DNA of 64,000 bases from Nageia nagi (taxonomy: Eukaryota > Pinophyta): the NCBI GenBank assembly GCA_050084985.1, contig JBITNC010000002.1, forward strand, positions 37,014,001 through 37,078,000. The letters are read 5' to 3'. This document shows positions 21,780 through 33,293 of the stretch, in pieces. A model generated the notes under the pieces. It was not told where the DNA came from. It searched no databases and saw only the letters and a list, made by a program, of their open reading frames with translations. A program made the position numbers and the translations under genes. Positions within the stretch are counted from its first letter, which is position 1. Every line of letters begins with the position of its first letter.

Positions 21780-22990
21780 ATTGTAACATTGAAAGGACAT
21801 AACCTCATACCTAATCATAATTTATTTAAAATCTTTAGCTTCTATAATAAAAGCTTCTCCAAACTTATCACTATCCTTGAAAAATTATAGATGTGTGACT
21901 TCACCCAATCTATTTGAGAATTGAAGTCCTTTGATTTATCTCAATAGTTTTAAGTTGTGATAATTATTCCTAGGAAAATGTCCATGATTATTGAAAGTGT
22001 TTGTAATATGAGATCCTCTTTTGTATAAGATATAAGTTCTTTCAAAATATTCAATAGGAATTCCATTAAAACTAGAATGGAGAAGCTAGGTGTTAAGATG
22101 TGTTGGTTATAATATTTATCTGATGAAAAGAAAGCCCAAATTTCTCTAAGAGAATGACCAAGAACTTTGATGATACTCTATTATAAAACTTATATCAAAA
22201 TTTATGATTACACATGCACTCTTATTTTTCGCTACTAAGTGCATAATCTTATGTCCCATGAAAATACTACCATCTAATATTCATGTACTATTAAAAAAAT
22301 ATTTTATGGATATAGAATAATGTACATAAAATTCTATTCAACCTTATAGCAATTGCCTTCATGATCATCTTGTAGGTGATATTGCATAAGCTTATAAGTA
22401 TGAACTCCATGATGTTTATGGTTAGTTGATCAATTTTTATTAGTGTGATGAAAAGGGTATTCATATTTTTGTTTATACACACTTTATCTTATATGTAATG
22501 AATCAATTTCACCATATGCTCCTTTATAATATTCTAAATCTATTGAAAGAAACCATTTGGCCTAGAAGCCTTTTCCATAAGGAAAAGAAGTGGTACTTTA
22601 TTATTTAACTATGGCAATTTCATATTTGAGTTCCACTTTAGAGCTATACTAAAGTTTCTAAAAATAATCTTCAAAATCGTCTAAACCTAATTTGTATTCT
22701 TTCTTTTATTTTCCTCAATATGTCCTCTAAAAAGTTGATAATTTGTTCTTTTATTACTTCTATGTTGATTATATTAAGCCATGTTATGGAAAATATCTTC
22801 TATATTTTATGGTTCTTTTAGTTTTCATAAATATTATATGAAATAAACAAGTGTCATATCTCTTTTTTTGGGTGCAAATTCTTGAGACTTTTATTTTCAT
22901 TGGTTTTTCTTCCTCATTTAACATGTCAAGATAACCCATTAGGAAATTTTTATCCTCTACACTTAAAATTATATGTTCACCTCTCTCTTT
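21780..22990 (-). pseudogene. LINE (non-LTR retrotransposon) reverse transcriptase remnant
   Basis: Reading the minus strand downwards: M-E-K-A-S-R-P-N-G-F at about 22580-22550 (RT block 1, usually G-P-D-G-F); then N-T-L-F-I-T-L-I...I-S-L-C-N-I-T-Y-K-M-I-M-K-A-I-A-I-R-L-N-R at 22452-22320, a near-textbook LINE block; then G-S-I-F-M-G-H-K-I-M-H and C-V-I-I-x-x-D-I-S; then V-T-H-L-Y-F-F-K-D-S-D-K-F-G-E-A at 21905-21851. The last is where plant LINEs have F-A-D-D-T, so the catalytic aspartates are altered. Several frame changes and stops show an old dead fragment. The upstream 70-residue open stretch (22784-22993) may belong to the preceding linker. Confidence 0.72.
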
Positions 22991-23130
22991 CAACTTTATT
23001 ATTTATATGATCCATTTCTATTTTGTTTCCATATTAAATGAAAATCAAAATAAATAAAGTATAAATTGAATCTTTAATTTAGTAGACATAATTTGCTTAC
23101 TTGATACTTTTACATAGATTTCCTACCAAT

Positions 23131-23745
23131 CTTTGATACTATCCTTGATATGCTTATGTTCTAGTTAGATAAGTATAAATATTGATAAGTATAAATATTG
23201 ATAAAAAAAACTTCTTTCATTAACATCCTTCTCTATAATTACAAGGATTATATTATGATTTGAACCTATCCTTGAAGAGAATATGTTTTATTTTCCATCC
23301 TTTCAATATACCATATTTTACTTATTCACATTCTATAAGTCCATATTAAATAAAATATTCCCCTAATCCTTTATTCTATCCATGTGTAATATACTCCATC
23401 CACCCTAATATCCATAAAATCATATTAGTCTTGAAGATGATAAGTCTTTGATCATACTATCATTTATTATGCTTATGTTCAATTGAGAGAAGTACAAATA
23501 TTGATAGCAAACTTCTTTTATTGGCATCCTTGTCTATAATTATGAGGATCATATAATAATTTAAACCTATCCTTCGAAGAGAATATAGTTTATTTTCCAT
23601 CCTTTTAATATATCATTTATTATTAATCACATTCTATCAAGTCCATATGAAATAAAGTATTCCCCTAATCCTTTATTCTATCCATGTGTAATACTCCATC
23701 CACCCAAATATCCATAAAATTGTATTAGTCTTGAAGATGATGAGA
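23131..23745. repeat. Tandem duplication of a roughly 300-315-bp segment
   Basis: The copies start at about 23131 and 23446 and share long stretches such as tattcccctaatcctttatt and tctatccatgtgtaat, with roughly one base in eight changed. No coding sense is visible in either strand of the repeat. It adjoins the LINE fragment and might be part of it. Confidence 0.7.
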
Positions 23746-24446
23746 CTTCAAGTTCTTTATAATAATAATGTTCAATATGATAAGACTTGAAGCTTTATTT
23801 CTTTGTAATAATAAGAGAAACTCATAGAAAATGATAAATTTTTAAGCTTTTACCAAAATTAATGATACAATTTTAGATGTCTATATTCATAAAAAATTTG
23901 AACATCTGCATTAATTAGCTTTGATATAACCCCTTATATATCAAGATATGTCGATAAATATCATTCCTAGAGGTGCCTATCTTGGATATAGTAAATTATT
24001 ATAGTAAAATGATTCTAATTAGTTTTATTTTGTGATTTTAAATTAATTAAACAATTTATTTATATGTAAAAAATATTTATTAAAATTAATATAGTCCATT
24101 TTTTATTAAAATTTTAAGAAAATGAAAATATTTGACCAAATATTTATGGCAACATGATATTTAAGGGATGCTAAAAAAATTTAAGAAAATTGAAAGATAT
24201 TAAAAAGATGAGAAAAATTTTTAGTAAATTGAAAATTACGGTTTTGATATGGGAAAATATTTTATAATAAATTGAAAACCATTTCTATAATAGATAATTA
24301 TTCAATATTTTCATTCATTTTATAATATTATTATTACTATGATACTAAATCTCTTGATATGATTTCATTTTAAATTAAATACTTTCTTGATCATCATATG
24401 ATCTTAATTTTTCCTCTCTTCATTCATTCATTCATATATATATTCT

Positions 24447-24735
24447 TTAATTAAGAGGATTTCTAGGTTAGATAAAAAAGAGCAAGGGTGTATCATCTTA
24501 TTATTTTTTCATTCTTGAGATGCATACAAAATTATATATATTAAACTCTACTTTATTTTAAAGGATTCTTAGGTCATATGAGAAGAGCATGGGTGCATAA
24601 TCATTTTTTAACCTACCTTTTTTTTAGGGCTTCACGCATGCAAAATCATATATATTGTATATTATTTTTACATATTAAACTCTACTTTAGTTTAGAGGAT
24701 CATAGGGTACATGAAAAGAGAACATGTGAAGGGTT
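24447..24735. repeat. Degenerate tandem repeat, period about 110-125 bp
   Basis: About two and a half units contain gcatgcaaaatcatatatat, attaaactctacttta and aggattcttaggtca-type text followed by agaagagcatgggtg. The 65-residue open stretch at 24578-24775 lies across the units and has no recognisable domain. Confidence 0.55.
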
Positions 24736-24779
24736 TCATAAGATGTGGGTGAAGGTCTTCATGAGGGTTTCATGAGATC

Positions 24780-24965
24780 AAGGTGAAGGGTTGCATGTGA
24801 AGAACATCCTTGAAGGGATCAAAAATAAAGATTTGAAGGGTTGCACACAAAGAATATAGTTGAAGGAAAATCTGATGCTTGAAGCGTTGAAGGGATCAAA
24901 CATGGGGTTTGAAGGGTTGCATGCAAATAATATAGTTGAAGACAAATATGATGCTTGAAGGGTTG
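24780..24965. repeat. Tandem repeat around gatttgaagggttgca, period about 80 bp
   Basis: Units contain gaagggttgca, aataatatagttgaag and tgatgcttgaag. At least two full copies (about 24828 and 24908) and partial copies on both sides are seen. Non-coding. Confidence 0.55.
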
Positions 24966-25054
24966 TATAAGAATAATATGGTTGAATCGATACATGATAA
25001 GGATACGGATGAAGTCTTGAAAAATCTAGAATTCATTCAAAGGGCTGAAGATTA

Positions 25055-25175
25055 ATGAGATCTATGAGGTATGCCTGATATTGAAACTAGATTTATGAGG
25101 TATGCATAATATTGAAATGAGATCTATGAGGCATCCATAATGTTGAAATGAGATCTATGAGGCATACATAATAGT
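25055..25175. repeat. Tandem repeat around gagatctatgaggcat, period 33-38 bp
   Basis: Four units of gatctatgaggtatgc followed by ataatattgaaat occur in a row with small changes. Non-coding. Confidence 0.65.
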
Positions 25176-25254
25176 AAAATGGATGATCCTACTAAAACTA
25201 AGTGAGGTTCATTATATAAGATGGTTCTTAATCGGAAGAATGTAAACTAAGGTA

Positions 25255-26545
25255 CAATTTCATATTATTAGTTGAAATTTAATTTGTAGGTTATCAATAT
25301 AAAATATGATAGATATTCATATTTTTAACCCTATCATATTTTTATTTTTGTATTATTTTAGAAATTAAATTTGTTATTCAATTTGGAGGATGAAGGGAAA
25401 TGATGGATTGTAGAAGTGCAAAGGAGCCCAAAGAAAATGTGAAGTGGTAGTAGAGGAAGATAAATTGTGATCAAAATAAGGCTAAATTATTTCAGGAGCA
25501 AGGACAAAAGATCAAAAATAAATTTTTAGAAAAAGTGAGGTACATTAATCTCTATACAAGTATCATTTTTTGTATTTTTCAAAATCATCATCAATTGTTG
25601 ATTAATATATTGAAGTTTTTAGTAAGTATGATGTAGTGAAAGAGAACTATTTATTTTCTTAATTTGAATCTAAATTTAAAATAGTTTATATATGGAATCA
25701 TCTAGAATAATTTAATAAAAATACATCATATAGATTAGTATTTGGATTATTCTTAGATTACTCTTTCCTCTATGCTCTACCGATATTCTCTATATATTTA
25801 TTTTCTTATCATAATTATTATAAATAACATATTATACCATGTTTGTTATTGATATATGTAAAGATTATTATTCATTTATTATCTTTTTCATCTATATATT
25901 ATGAGAATAATGTGAGTGAATGATTCATCTAAATATAGAAACTAACTTCACAAAGATTGTAAGATTGTTGTAGTATCTCCACCAATAATAAAATAAAATA
26001 TAATCGAAAGATAATAAACTTTCAATACATAATACTTACAATTGTAGCAAATTATTTTCTTAACAATCCAAAATTAAAGGATTTATGTGACACAAGATAT
26101 ATTTTTTGGTACATTTGAAGATAGAGTTTTGTGTAATATTTAATTATTAAATACTTTATTTTGTTTAATTTATAATTTTTTTTTTTTTTTTACTGCTAAA
26201 TGTCATGATATGACTGTATTTTAGATTGTATATTTACCACTATTCATATAATATTATTTAGAGCTTGATATCATTTTTATATTAATTCTAAAAATTAAAT
26301 AATGATGTAGTTTAAAAGGAGGACAATTGTGCATTATTGAAGTGCAAAGGGGTCAAAGGAAATATTGAAAAGCCAAAAAGAATAGGAGCCACGAGGACAA
26401 AAGATATAAACAAAAGAGTTAAAGAAAGAAATAGCTATATTTATCTTCTCACAAGTATCAATATGAATGATTTTTATCATCATTAATTCAATTGAATATA
26501 TTACCTTTTTGTTAAGTCTAAGATAGTTAAAAAGTTTTTATTAAT
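25255..26545. repeat. Pair of diverged direct repeats, possible TRIM or solo-LTR pair
   Basis: The segment at about 25360-25640 and the one at about 26285-26540 share order and wording. Both have gaagtgcaaagg, then aggacaaaagat, then caagtatca, then a tcatcat...ttgatt-type end and a taag/agtaag tail. They lie about 920 bp apart with AT-rich non-coding DNA between. The pattern fits terminal repeats of a very small LTR element, but no PBS or purine tract is clear. Confidence 0.4.
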
Positions 26546-27023
26546 TTGTTAATTTAATTGTTGTAGGAAATCATTTATATGAAAAAGATTAAAATAATTT
26601 AATGATAATAAACATTTTTAGTGTTTTTTCAAATAATTTTTTTAATTACATAATAATAATAATAATATATGATAATTAATATTATATTACTTCATAGTAC
26701 AAATAAAATTAGAATTTATTATTTTTTATATTATATATTATAAAAGTGTAAGCTAATAATTTATACATGTTAAGATTGTTTTTTTTTTTCAATTTTATCA
26801 AGTATGCTTGCTTAACATTTGATAGTATATTTCATATTTGAAATATTTAGTTTATAGTTTTTTTCTAATTTAACTGAAATTTAATATAAATATAATATTT
26901 ATTTTATTTTCTAAAAATAATAATTATATAAATTAATATATTTATAATCCATATAGCTAAGTAAATTTCTTTTAGATTATTTGCAAATTTTTCTTTTAAT
27001 AAAAATGAAATCTGTTAACAGAG
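26546..27023. other. AT-rich upstream region of the AT-hook/MBD-like gene
   Basis: No gene and no clear core promoter were picked out; TATA-like strings are too common in this AT-rich text to choose one. The text ctgttaacag just before the ATG could instead be a 3' splice site, which would put an untranslated or coding exon further upstream. Confidence 0.3.
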
Positions 27024-28186
27024 ATGACTAATCCAAGAAAGAGAGGTAGAGGGAGACCTTTTGGTTCTATAATTGTAGCAAACCCGAAGGGACTTTCTGA
27101 AGAGTGGATAACAAGAGTTAAATACAGACCATGTGGAAGAATTGATTGGGTATGATCATTTTTCATTTATTGCTTTGAATTTGCATTTCAAACTTTTAAA
27201 TTTTTATTTATTATCATAACTGTTCTTTATTCATTGTGTAGTATTATATCAACATCTATGTTGATCATATTTTTCATTCATGGAAAGAAGTTGAGTATTT
27301 TGAAGCTAATGGTCAAATACGTCCACAAGCTACCCGTCAAAAACGTCAACAAAAACCAATGTCAAAAAGTAAGTTTTTTAAGTTTTTGAACAACAATATA
27401 TAGTACTAAACTTTATTTCTTTAAAATATATAATAATTATTATATTAATAATTTTATTTTTATTTAGTTAAAACATTTTGAAGATGAAAATGTTTTATTT
27501 TTATTTTTTAAATATATATAAGTATTTTATCAATTATTTCTGGATGTAGATATTTCATTGTTCTGTGATTGATGGCGTAGAGAAATGAATATAAATGATA
27601 TCATTGTAAGTTGGTTTTACTTTATTTTATTTTATTGTAATATAAATAATATAATATTACTTTTGATGTAGGACATCACTTGTTGAAAGATGCAGCTATA
27701 AAGACACAAAGAGGTCATCCAAGAGTTGACGACATTGTTAAAATACCACGCATGCACCTTCAATTTTTGTTAGGTGTGATACTGAACTCAAGCCTCCCTA
27801 AAGTTTCTTACTCGGATTTGTACCAGAAAGAGGTGAAGAAGTTACAAGAATTAAACATTGAGTTGTGGCCAATTGCAAGGCATTTAATCTTTTGGTGCTC
27901 AGTTAGAGCTTTTGGCCAATACAGAAAGCCATCTACAGCTATGGATCAATCAAGTTCATCAAAAGATCTCTGGAGAGATGTAGAGAGGGATAAAGGTTAT
28001 AGAGGGCTTAGCTACACTGTTAAGATTCCAGGCAGCCACCTTGAGTGCTTGCTTCAGTTCATATTAAACTCACAGATGCCCAAAAGATCATTTCTGGATT
28101 TAAATGAACATCAATTGCTAAATTTAAACAAGTTACACCCTGCATTAAGGCCATTGGGTGTATATGTACTTAGTTTCTTTTTATAA
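27024..28186 (+). CDS. Small nuclear protein: AT-hook, MBD-like domain and duplicated 53-residue module
   Basis: Three exons, 27024-27149, 27242-27368 and 27672-28186, join in phase to 768 nt, 255 residues plus stop. Introns of 92 bp (GTATGA...TGTAG) and 303 bp (GTAAGT...ATGTAG) have consensus ends, and codon 85 spans the second junction. Residues 5-13 (RKRGRGRPF) are an AT-hook, which binds the minor groove of AT-rich DNA. Residues about 24-71 follow the plant methyl-CpG-binding pattern (L-S-E-E-W...V-K-Y-R-P-C-G-R-I-D-W-Y-Y-I...F-H-S-W-K-E-V-E-Y-F). Residues 107-159 and 201-253 are two gap-free copies of a module with 21 of 53 identities (V-K-I-P-x-x-H-L-x-x-L-L-x-x-I-L-N-S). I do not recognise the module. 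A chromatin role is inference. The start is the first in-frame ATG after a stop at 27006. This is the only intact host-type gene seen, and it has no broken codons. Confidence 0.68.
27150..27241 (+). other. Intron 1
   Basis: A 92-bp phase-0 intron (GT...AG). It splits the MBD-like domain between Trp and Tyr-Tyr of D-W-Y-Y-I. It is T-rich before the acceptor tgtag. Confidence 0.68.
27369..27671 (+). other. Intron 2
   Basis: A 303-bp phase-1 intron, GTAAGT to GATGTAG. A possible internal exon after the tag at about 27550 was tested by eye and has a stop in the required phase, so direct joining to 27672 is preferred. Confidence 0.65.
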
Positions 28187-29116
28187 ACTGTGTCAGTAAT
28201 ACTTTGGTTGTGCGAGACATATTTATGTAGCAAGATTTTCAAATAACAAGATTGATATATTGTCTTAGTTTTTATTTTAAATATCTAATTTAATGGAAGA
28301 TTGAAGATTATTTTTTTATGGTTCTCTATTTTTAATATGCAAACCTATCCACTCTTCATGCTTGGCCCCAAAGAAAAGGATTTTATATTGTAACAGTTTT
28401 GTTATGTTCATTGATTAATTAGCTATATTTGGGCTATAGAGGTAGTTCAAAAATATTTGGTAAAGTAGTTTATAAGGAAGGGACTAGCTGAACCAGTGCT
28501 CAGATCCTTTTCATCTTTTACATGCTCATGTGAAGCATCTTTGTCATATAGGAAAGACTGCAGCAAAGTATGATGGCTACGGATGTGTATTTTGTGCCTA
28601 CTTGCTCATGAAGGTGCTAGAAACCAAGGACATGCATGTATGCAGCATTTCATATCTTTTGTGTGGGTCTGTAAGGAGGCCTGTGTGCCTTGTTCATGTA
28701 ATAGAGTCTGTGTTTAGTGAGGTATTGGTTAGTGTTGCAGGCAGTTGAGAAGGCCCTATTGATTGTACTAATTGAAATCAGTGTATGTTGCACTCCCTGC
28801 CCATTTGCATCTCCCCATACCTTCTTCGACTTTCTTTGTCCATTCTCTTTGTTTGTATTATTTTCTGTTATATTGGAAAGAATAGTGTTGCAAGCACAAC
28901 TATTGGGTAGATTGATAGTTGAGGATTAGCTTGGTGTTTACATCACACCCAAAAAGTAACCTTTAGCTTGGTCATAACAGTTTTCCCAGGAATTGGATTG
29001 AGTACCATCTATTATGGATTTTATATGATTTAAATCCAAAGGACAAATTAAGGTATTGATTTTGTAAACTTGATTATCTAATTATTATTGAATTGTCAAA
29101 TGCTTTTTACAATATT
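28187..29116. other. 3' flank of the MBD-like gene, no gene assigned
   Basis: The base composition is less AT-rich than around it, which would fit a 3' UTR or an old exon. Open stretches at 28530-28748 and 28717-28929 have no domain, start context or splice support. I see nothing else certain. Confidence 0.35.
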
Positions 29117-29435
29117 TTGTATTTTTATAAAGTGATTATATTTAGATATGATTGATGAGATTATTTTTATAAAGTGATTATATTTAGATATGATTGATGC
29201 TAGTAGTCTCCTCGGCCACCTCATTCAAAGTCTCATCTGAAACCACTGTTATTTTTCACTTGTATAGCAATCCTTCTTCACAGGAAGGCTGATATAAATT
29301 CAATTATAGCAAGACCCATTGAAACATCACCACAACTGCTACTGAAGCCAAATGTGCCATCACCAAAAACCCCAGCGTCACTACAGGGATTGATGCTAGT
29401 AGTCTCCTCCGCCACCTCATTCAAAGTCTTCCATG
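29117..29435. repeat. Short direct repeats (42-bp tandem and 40-bp spaced pair)
   Basis: The text ataaagtgattatatttaga is repeated in tandem at about 29127 and 29169 (period 42). The segment gatgctagtagtctcctcgg at 29187 recurs at 29391, followed in both by ccacctcattcaaagtct. The minus-strand open stretch at 29278-29472 reads through the second pair without a recognisable domain. Confidence 0.6.
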
Positions 29436-29922
29436 CACCAATGGGATTGATTCTAGTAGTTTCCATCACCAATGTGACTTATGCTGTTAGTTTCCACCAC
29501 CAAAAGACAATGCAGGTCCTACCTGGTTTTAGACACCACCTGAAGTAAACCTGCTTTACTTGTCAAGTTGAATAAGAAGTTGATGTCCTGTCTGAACTCA
29601 GCAACGACATTATTGAAGGTATGTCTTCCATGTAACCACATTGGTATTCATACCATGTACAGATTCAAAATCAGATGATCCAGAATCTGCATTACAAAAA
29701 TAAGGATAGATTATTTGCATTATTTTGTAAAGGTAAAAAATTAAAAAATTGTGAAGACAATAGTATAAATTCATCTTGAAATTCTGTACTGTTGTTGAGA
29801 TTAAATAAACTCTTGCAAACATATGTCAAATGATATTCACCTCATATGTCAGTGTAAAATTACACAACAGAATTCATTTCTTGAAAATAAGAGTAGCTAT
29901 ATTTATGGCTAGTTAATATAGT

Positions 29923-30035
29923 GCCTTCCATACCATACCTTACAATCTTGTTTTGATCTTTGGATGCCTTCCATACCATACCATACAATCTTGTTTTGAT
30001 CTTTGGATGCCTTCCATACCATCTTGTTTTGATCA
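29923..30035. repeat. 43-bp tandem repeat, 2.5 copies
   Basis: Units begin gccttccataccata at 29923, 29966 and 30009, exactly 43 bp apart, each running into cttgttttgatctttggat. The third unit is shortened. Non-coding. Confidence 0.85.
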
Positions 30036-30850
30036 ATATAGTGCCTCCACTTGAAATTTGAATAACTTATTATACGTCAAGACAGGAATAAGGATTTAAA
30101 AACATAAATATGAAAAATCAAATGTTATATTAAATTAATGTTAAGAGTATTATTTATATGAGGAAATTTTTTTTTCCAATATTGAATATATCACCTTTTA
30201 TGATCTTTAATTGCATATATTTGTAATGATTATGGTAAATAATCTTGTTGGCCATAAGGGTGAAAATAAATACAATTCTATTTGAAATGGTAAATACTTG
30301 GTAAAAAAAAATATAAATATGAATGTAATTAAAAAAAATGAAAAAGTAAAGATTAATATAATATGATAAATATTTAGCTTTATCCATTGAATCTTATAAA
30401 TTCAAAGATAATTAAGATAATTACAAAATAAAAATATGAGTAGGATCACTCACTTTATTATATAATTTACTTTAAATTTTTTGAAAATAAATAAAATCTT
30501 AAATATAATATCATGCCTTTAGATTATAGTATGATCCTCATTAGTGCATGATATTGAATATGAATAAAACATTTGATATCTTATATCATTTGAAAATAAA
30601 AATATTATTAAGATCAAAACATACTTCTATCCTTATAAATAATTAACTTTAGGTATTTGAAAATAAATTAAACATCAAAACAATTCTATTGTAGGCAATA
30701 TTTGATCCTCTTGAGAGCATGATGTTAGATATGAATCCTAACCCATATATTTGTAAAGAAAAAATATATATTTTTCAATATGGATCTTCCTCTTCTTCTT
30801 ATAAGTCCTTTTTTAGATCTTCCTCTTCCTCCTTAAATTCTTCCTTTTCA
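30036..30850. other. AT-rich non-coding DNA with a roughly 179-bp repeat pair
   Basis: Segments at about 30467 and 30646 share ttgaaaataaat...atgatcctc..t.agtgcatgat-type text. No gene is visible. Confidence 0.45.
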
Positions 30851-30935
30851 TGATTCCCCTCTTAAAATTTAGAATAGAAAAAATTCTAAGACAAAAACTT
30901 AATACAACATCATGTTGCCTCACATATAAGGCACC
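30851..30935. repeat. Left copy of a direct repeat flanking the broken minus-strand ORF (possible LTR piece)
   Basis: The string gattcccctcttaaaa...agacaaaaacttaataca...gcctcacatataaggcacc matches 37940-38030 with about one base in six changed. The pair encloses the interrupted ORF at 31084-37740 and may be LTR fragments of the element that owned it. Confidence 0.45.
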
Positions 30936-31083
30936 ATTTTTTATATTAGTCCTAGAGTTTTTTAGCCCTCGAACCTTTACAAAATTACACTTAGGTCAGC
31001 TTGAAGAAAAATAAGTAGAATATCTTCCTAATATAACTTAATAGATTAAAACATAACATTGTATATGAAAACAATACAAAAAC

Positions 31084-31731
31084 AAAGCAAACGTCCTAAT
31101 TTTTACTATTTCCTTTCCTCTTAGATGATTCACTCTTTTCTTCCTCATCAGCTTGTGTGAGGAATTTCATTGAGACCCTGATATGTATAGCCAATTCCAC
31201 TCCTAGCAAATTCATATATGTCATAGTAGTTTGCATCATTTGGGACAAGTACATCATCAACTTGTGATTGATTTTGAATGCATCAATAGTGAGCTTCTAA
31301 GTTTCCTCCATTAACTTTTCCCCTTTTCCAGTGTCAGATCTTAGAGGGGTGGAAATTCAGTTCACTGCCTCCTCAACTACTTCTTGGGGATATGCTACCT
31401 CTTTAGATGTTGTTTCCTCCCCCCCATTCTATACTTCAATTTCCTCCTTCTCTACCTCTTGTGATCTTGCCACTTCCTTCTCCTTTGAAGCCTTCTTTAA
31501 CTTTACCTTCTTCTTAGATATGGGTTCCACTGAATCAAATTCATTGTTGTAATTAATAATCTTCTTCTTGTTTCTTTAATTAATATCAGTAGATAATTAG
31601 AATAGTTAAAACTTCCCCTTTCCTTTCATAAAGGAAAATATTCTATTAGAAAGAGGTATGTTATCCTCCATCTAAGGTAACTCTTCCACCCATATCTCCT
31701 TGGCTCTCCTCTTGTTGCAAAGAAATACTAG
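31084..31731 (-). pseudogene. C-terminal half of an unidentified transposon-type ORF
   Basis: A single minus-strand frame with six or more stops runs from the target site at 31731 down to about 31084. It is rich in Lys and Glu (KKKVKLKKASKEKEVA), has a hydrophobic helix-like M-M-Y-L-S-Q-M-M-Q-T-T-M stretch and ends in K-S-E-S-S-K-R-K-G-N-S. I do not recognise a domain. The N-terminal half is at 36957-37740, beyond the inserted LTR element. Confidence 0.55.
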
Positions 31732-31735
31732 TTGT

Positions 31736-32510
31736 TGTTAACACTTAAATTTGGTATACCTTAGGTGTCCTTACTAAGTGTCTCATTATATTAATATCAT
31801 AGTATATTATGTGCATTATGTTGGTCCACTTAAGATACTTCTCATGTAATGTCATATTTATTTGTGCAAGGTACCCCAATGTCAATGTTAGCTTTTATGT
31901 GGAGGTTTAATTGGATATTTAAAGGTAAGTATGATTACATGGGAAAACATCAAGATTTGATCTCAATAATCGATACATACACTTAAGTGCTTCTCAATGC
32001 CTCCTATTGAGATTGGGATCTTGTTATCACATGAGCATATATGTTATTCCATATTCTACAGTTATATATTTGCCTTAACTTATCGATACTCTACTATCTA
32101 TTGGATATTGGTTGCGAAGTCTAGTCTTAAGATGCTTAGCATATACATTTCCTTACATGCTAATGCTACTATTTGGGGCTCTATGTTCATGCTCCCATGT
32201 GTGTCCATGCTAGGATTATACTTTTGTTTTACATGGGGATTCACATATTGAGATCACTATATTCTATAAGCTCGTGTATGCATATAATGTTTATGATCCC
32301 TTTCTCATTAGTGTATTTGGTGTTATCTTGATCCAATAATATAGATTCATTATTTATTGTTACATTCATTTATATTTAGATTATTGTTCTTTGTTATCTT
32401 TACAATTGGATCCATGTTTATCTTAATATAAAGATAATACATTATCAAATATTAATATTTAACATAGTTACTACTTATCTCATCCTAAGGATCACTAAAA
32501 ATATTCAACA
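31736..32510 (+). repeat. 5' LTR, element 3
   Basis: Starts TGTTAACAC and ends ATTCAACA, 775 bp. It shares with the partner long blocks such as tattgagattgggat, ttatcacatgagcatat and gattattgt. Divergence by eye is about one base in six, so the insertion is old. The 84-residue open stretch inside is not supported as a gene. Confidence 0.85.
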
Positions 32511-33293
32511 TAATTAAGACACCCACCTTTTTATAGCATATCCATCTCTTAACTAGGGTTGAAATATTTGTTGCTCGAACCCACGATATTTTTAAATTTA
32601 TGGTATCACATTTTCTATGCAATTTTCCATAGGAAGCCTTAAGTTTAATTTTTTTTTTTTTTCTTGTCTTAATTTTCTACAAAACTAGAAAACCCAATTG
32701 CTTTTATATTATTGAAAATTGGAAGGTGTTTTTATTTTGTAGAATTTTATTTTTTACCAAAACCTTAGGTTTTGAACCTAATTTATGAGAATTTTATGCA
32801 TATTTATACCCTAGAACTTTGCCTAAATCTTATATATTCATGGTAGGCAATGTTTTAGAAGGTGAGATTAGGTTTATTTGCATGCATTATGAAGAGATTT
32901 TGAGTTAAAAAAAAATTTATGGAATTTCATTTTTGCATAAAATCTTAGATTTTAAGCCTAATTTTTAAATATTTAGTGGATATTTATACCCTAAAATTTT
33001 ACCTAATCTCTAGGTATTCATGATAGAAAAATTTGGGAAGGTGAAATTGAGATTATTATATGCATTTTTTGAGGTTTTTGGTTAAGAAATAATATTTTAT
33101 AAAAAAATCTAAAATTTAAAGGTTATTTTAGTAAGTTTTTACATTAGAAAATCTTGTATTACACATCTATATTTCATTTTGAGATATTTTGGTGATTTTT
33201 TAAAAATTGCATATTTTTGGGTAATTTTTTGTCAACAAAAAATCCTAAGATTTTTGGAGGTATTTGATATCTATTTATTTAAGTGTGATAGAT

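Noticed and set aside
28530-28929. Two overlapping plus-strand ORFs as an extra gene after the MBD-like gene
   Set aside because: No domain, no good start, no splice support; they may be 3' UTR or old flank.
29278-29548. Opposed 64-residue ORFs at 29278-29472 and 29354-29548
   Set aside because: They read through short direct repeats on both strands; no domain or splice signals support a gene.
32573-32586. gctcgaacccacga, resembling the complement of a tRNA-Lys T-arm, as a primer site or tRNA gene
   Set aside because: It lies about 60 bases from the LTR end of element 3, lacks the TGG start and the rest of a tRNA, and no cloverleaf can be drawn around it.
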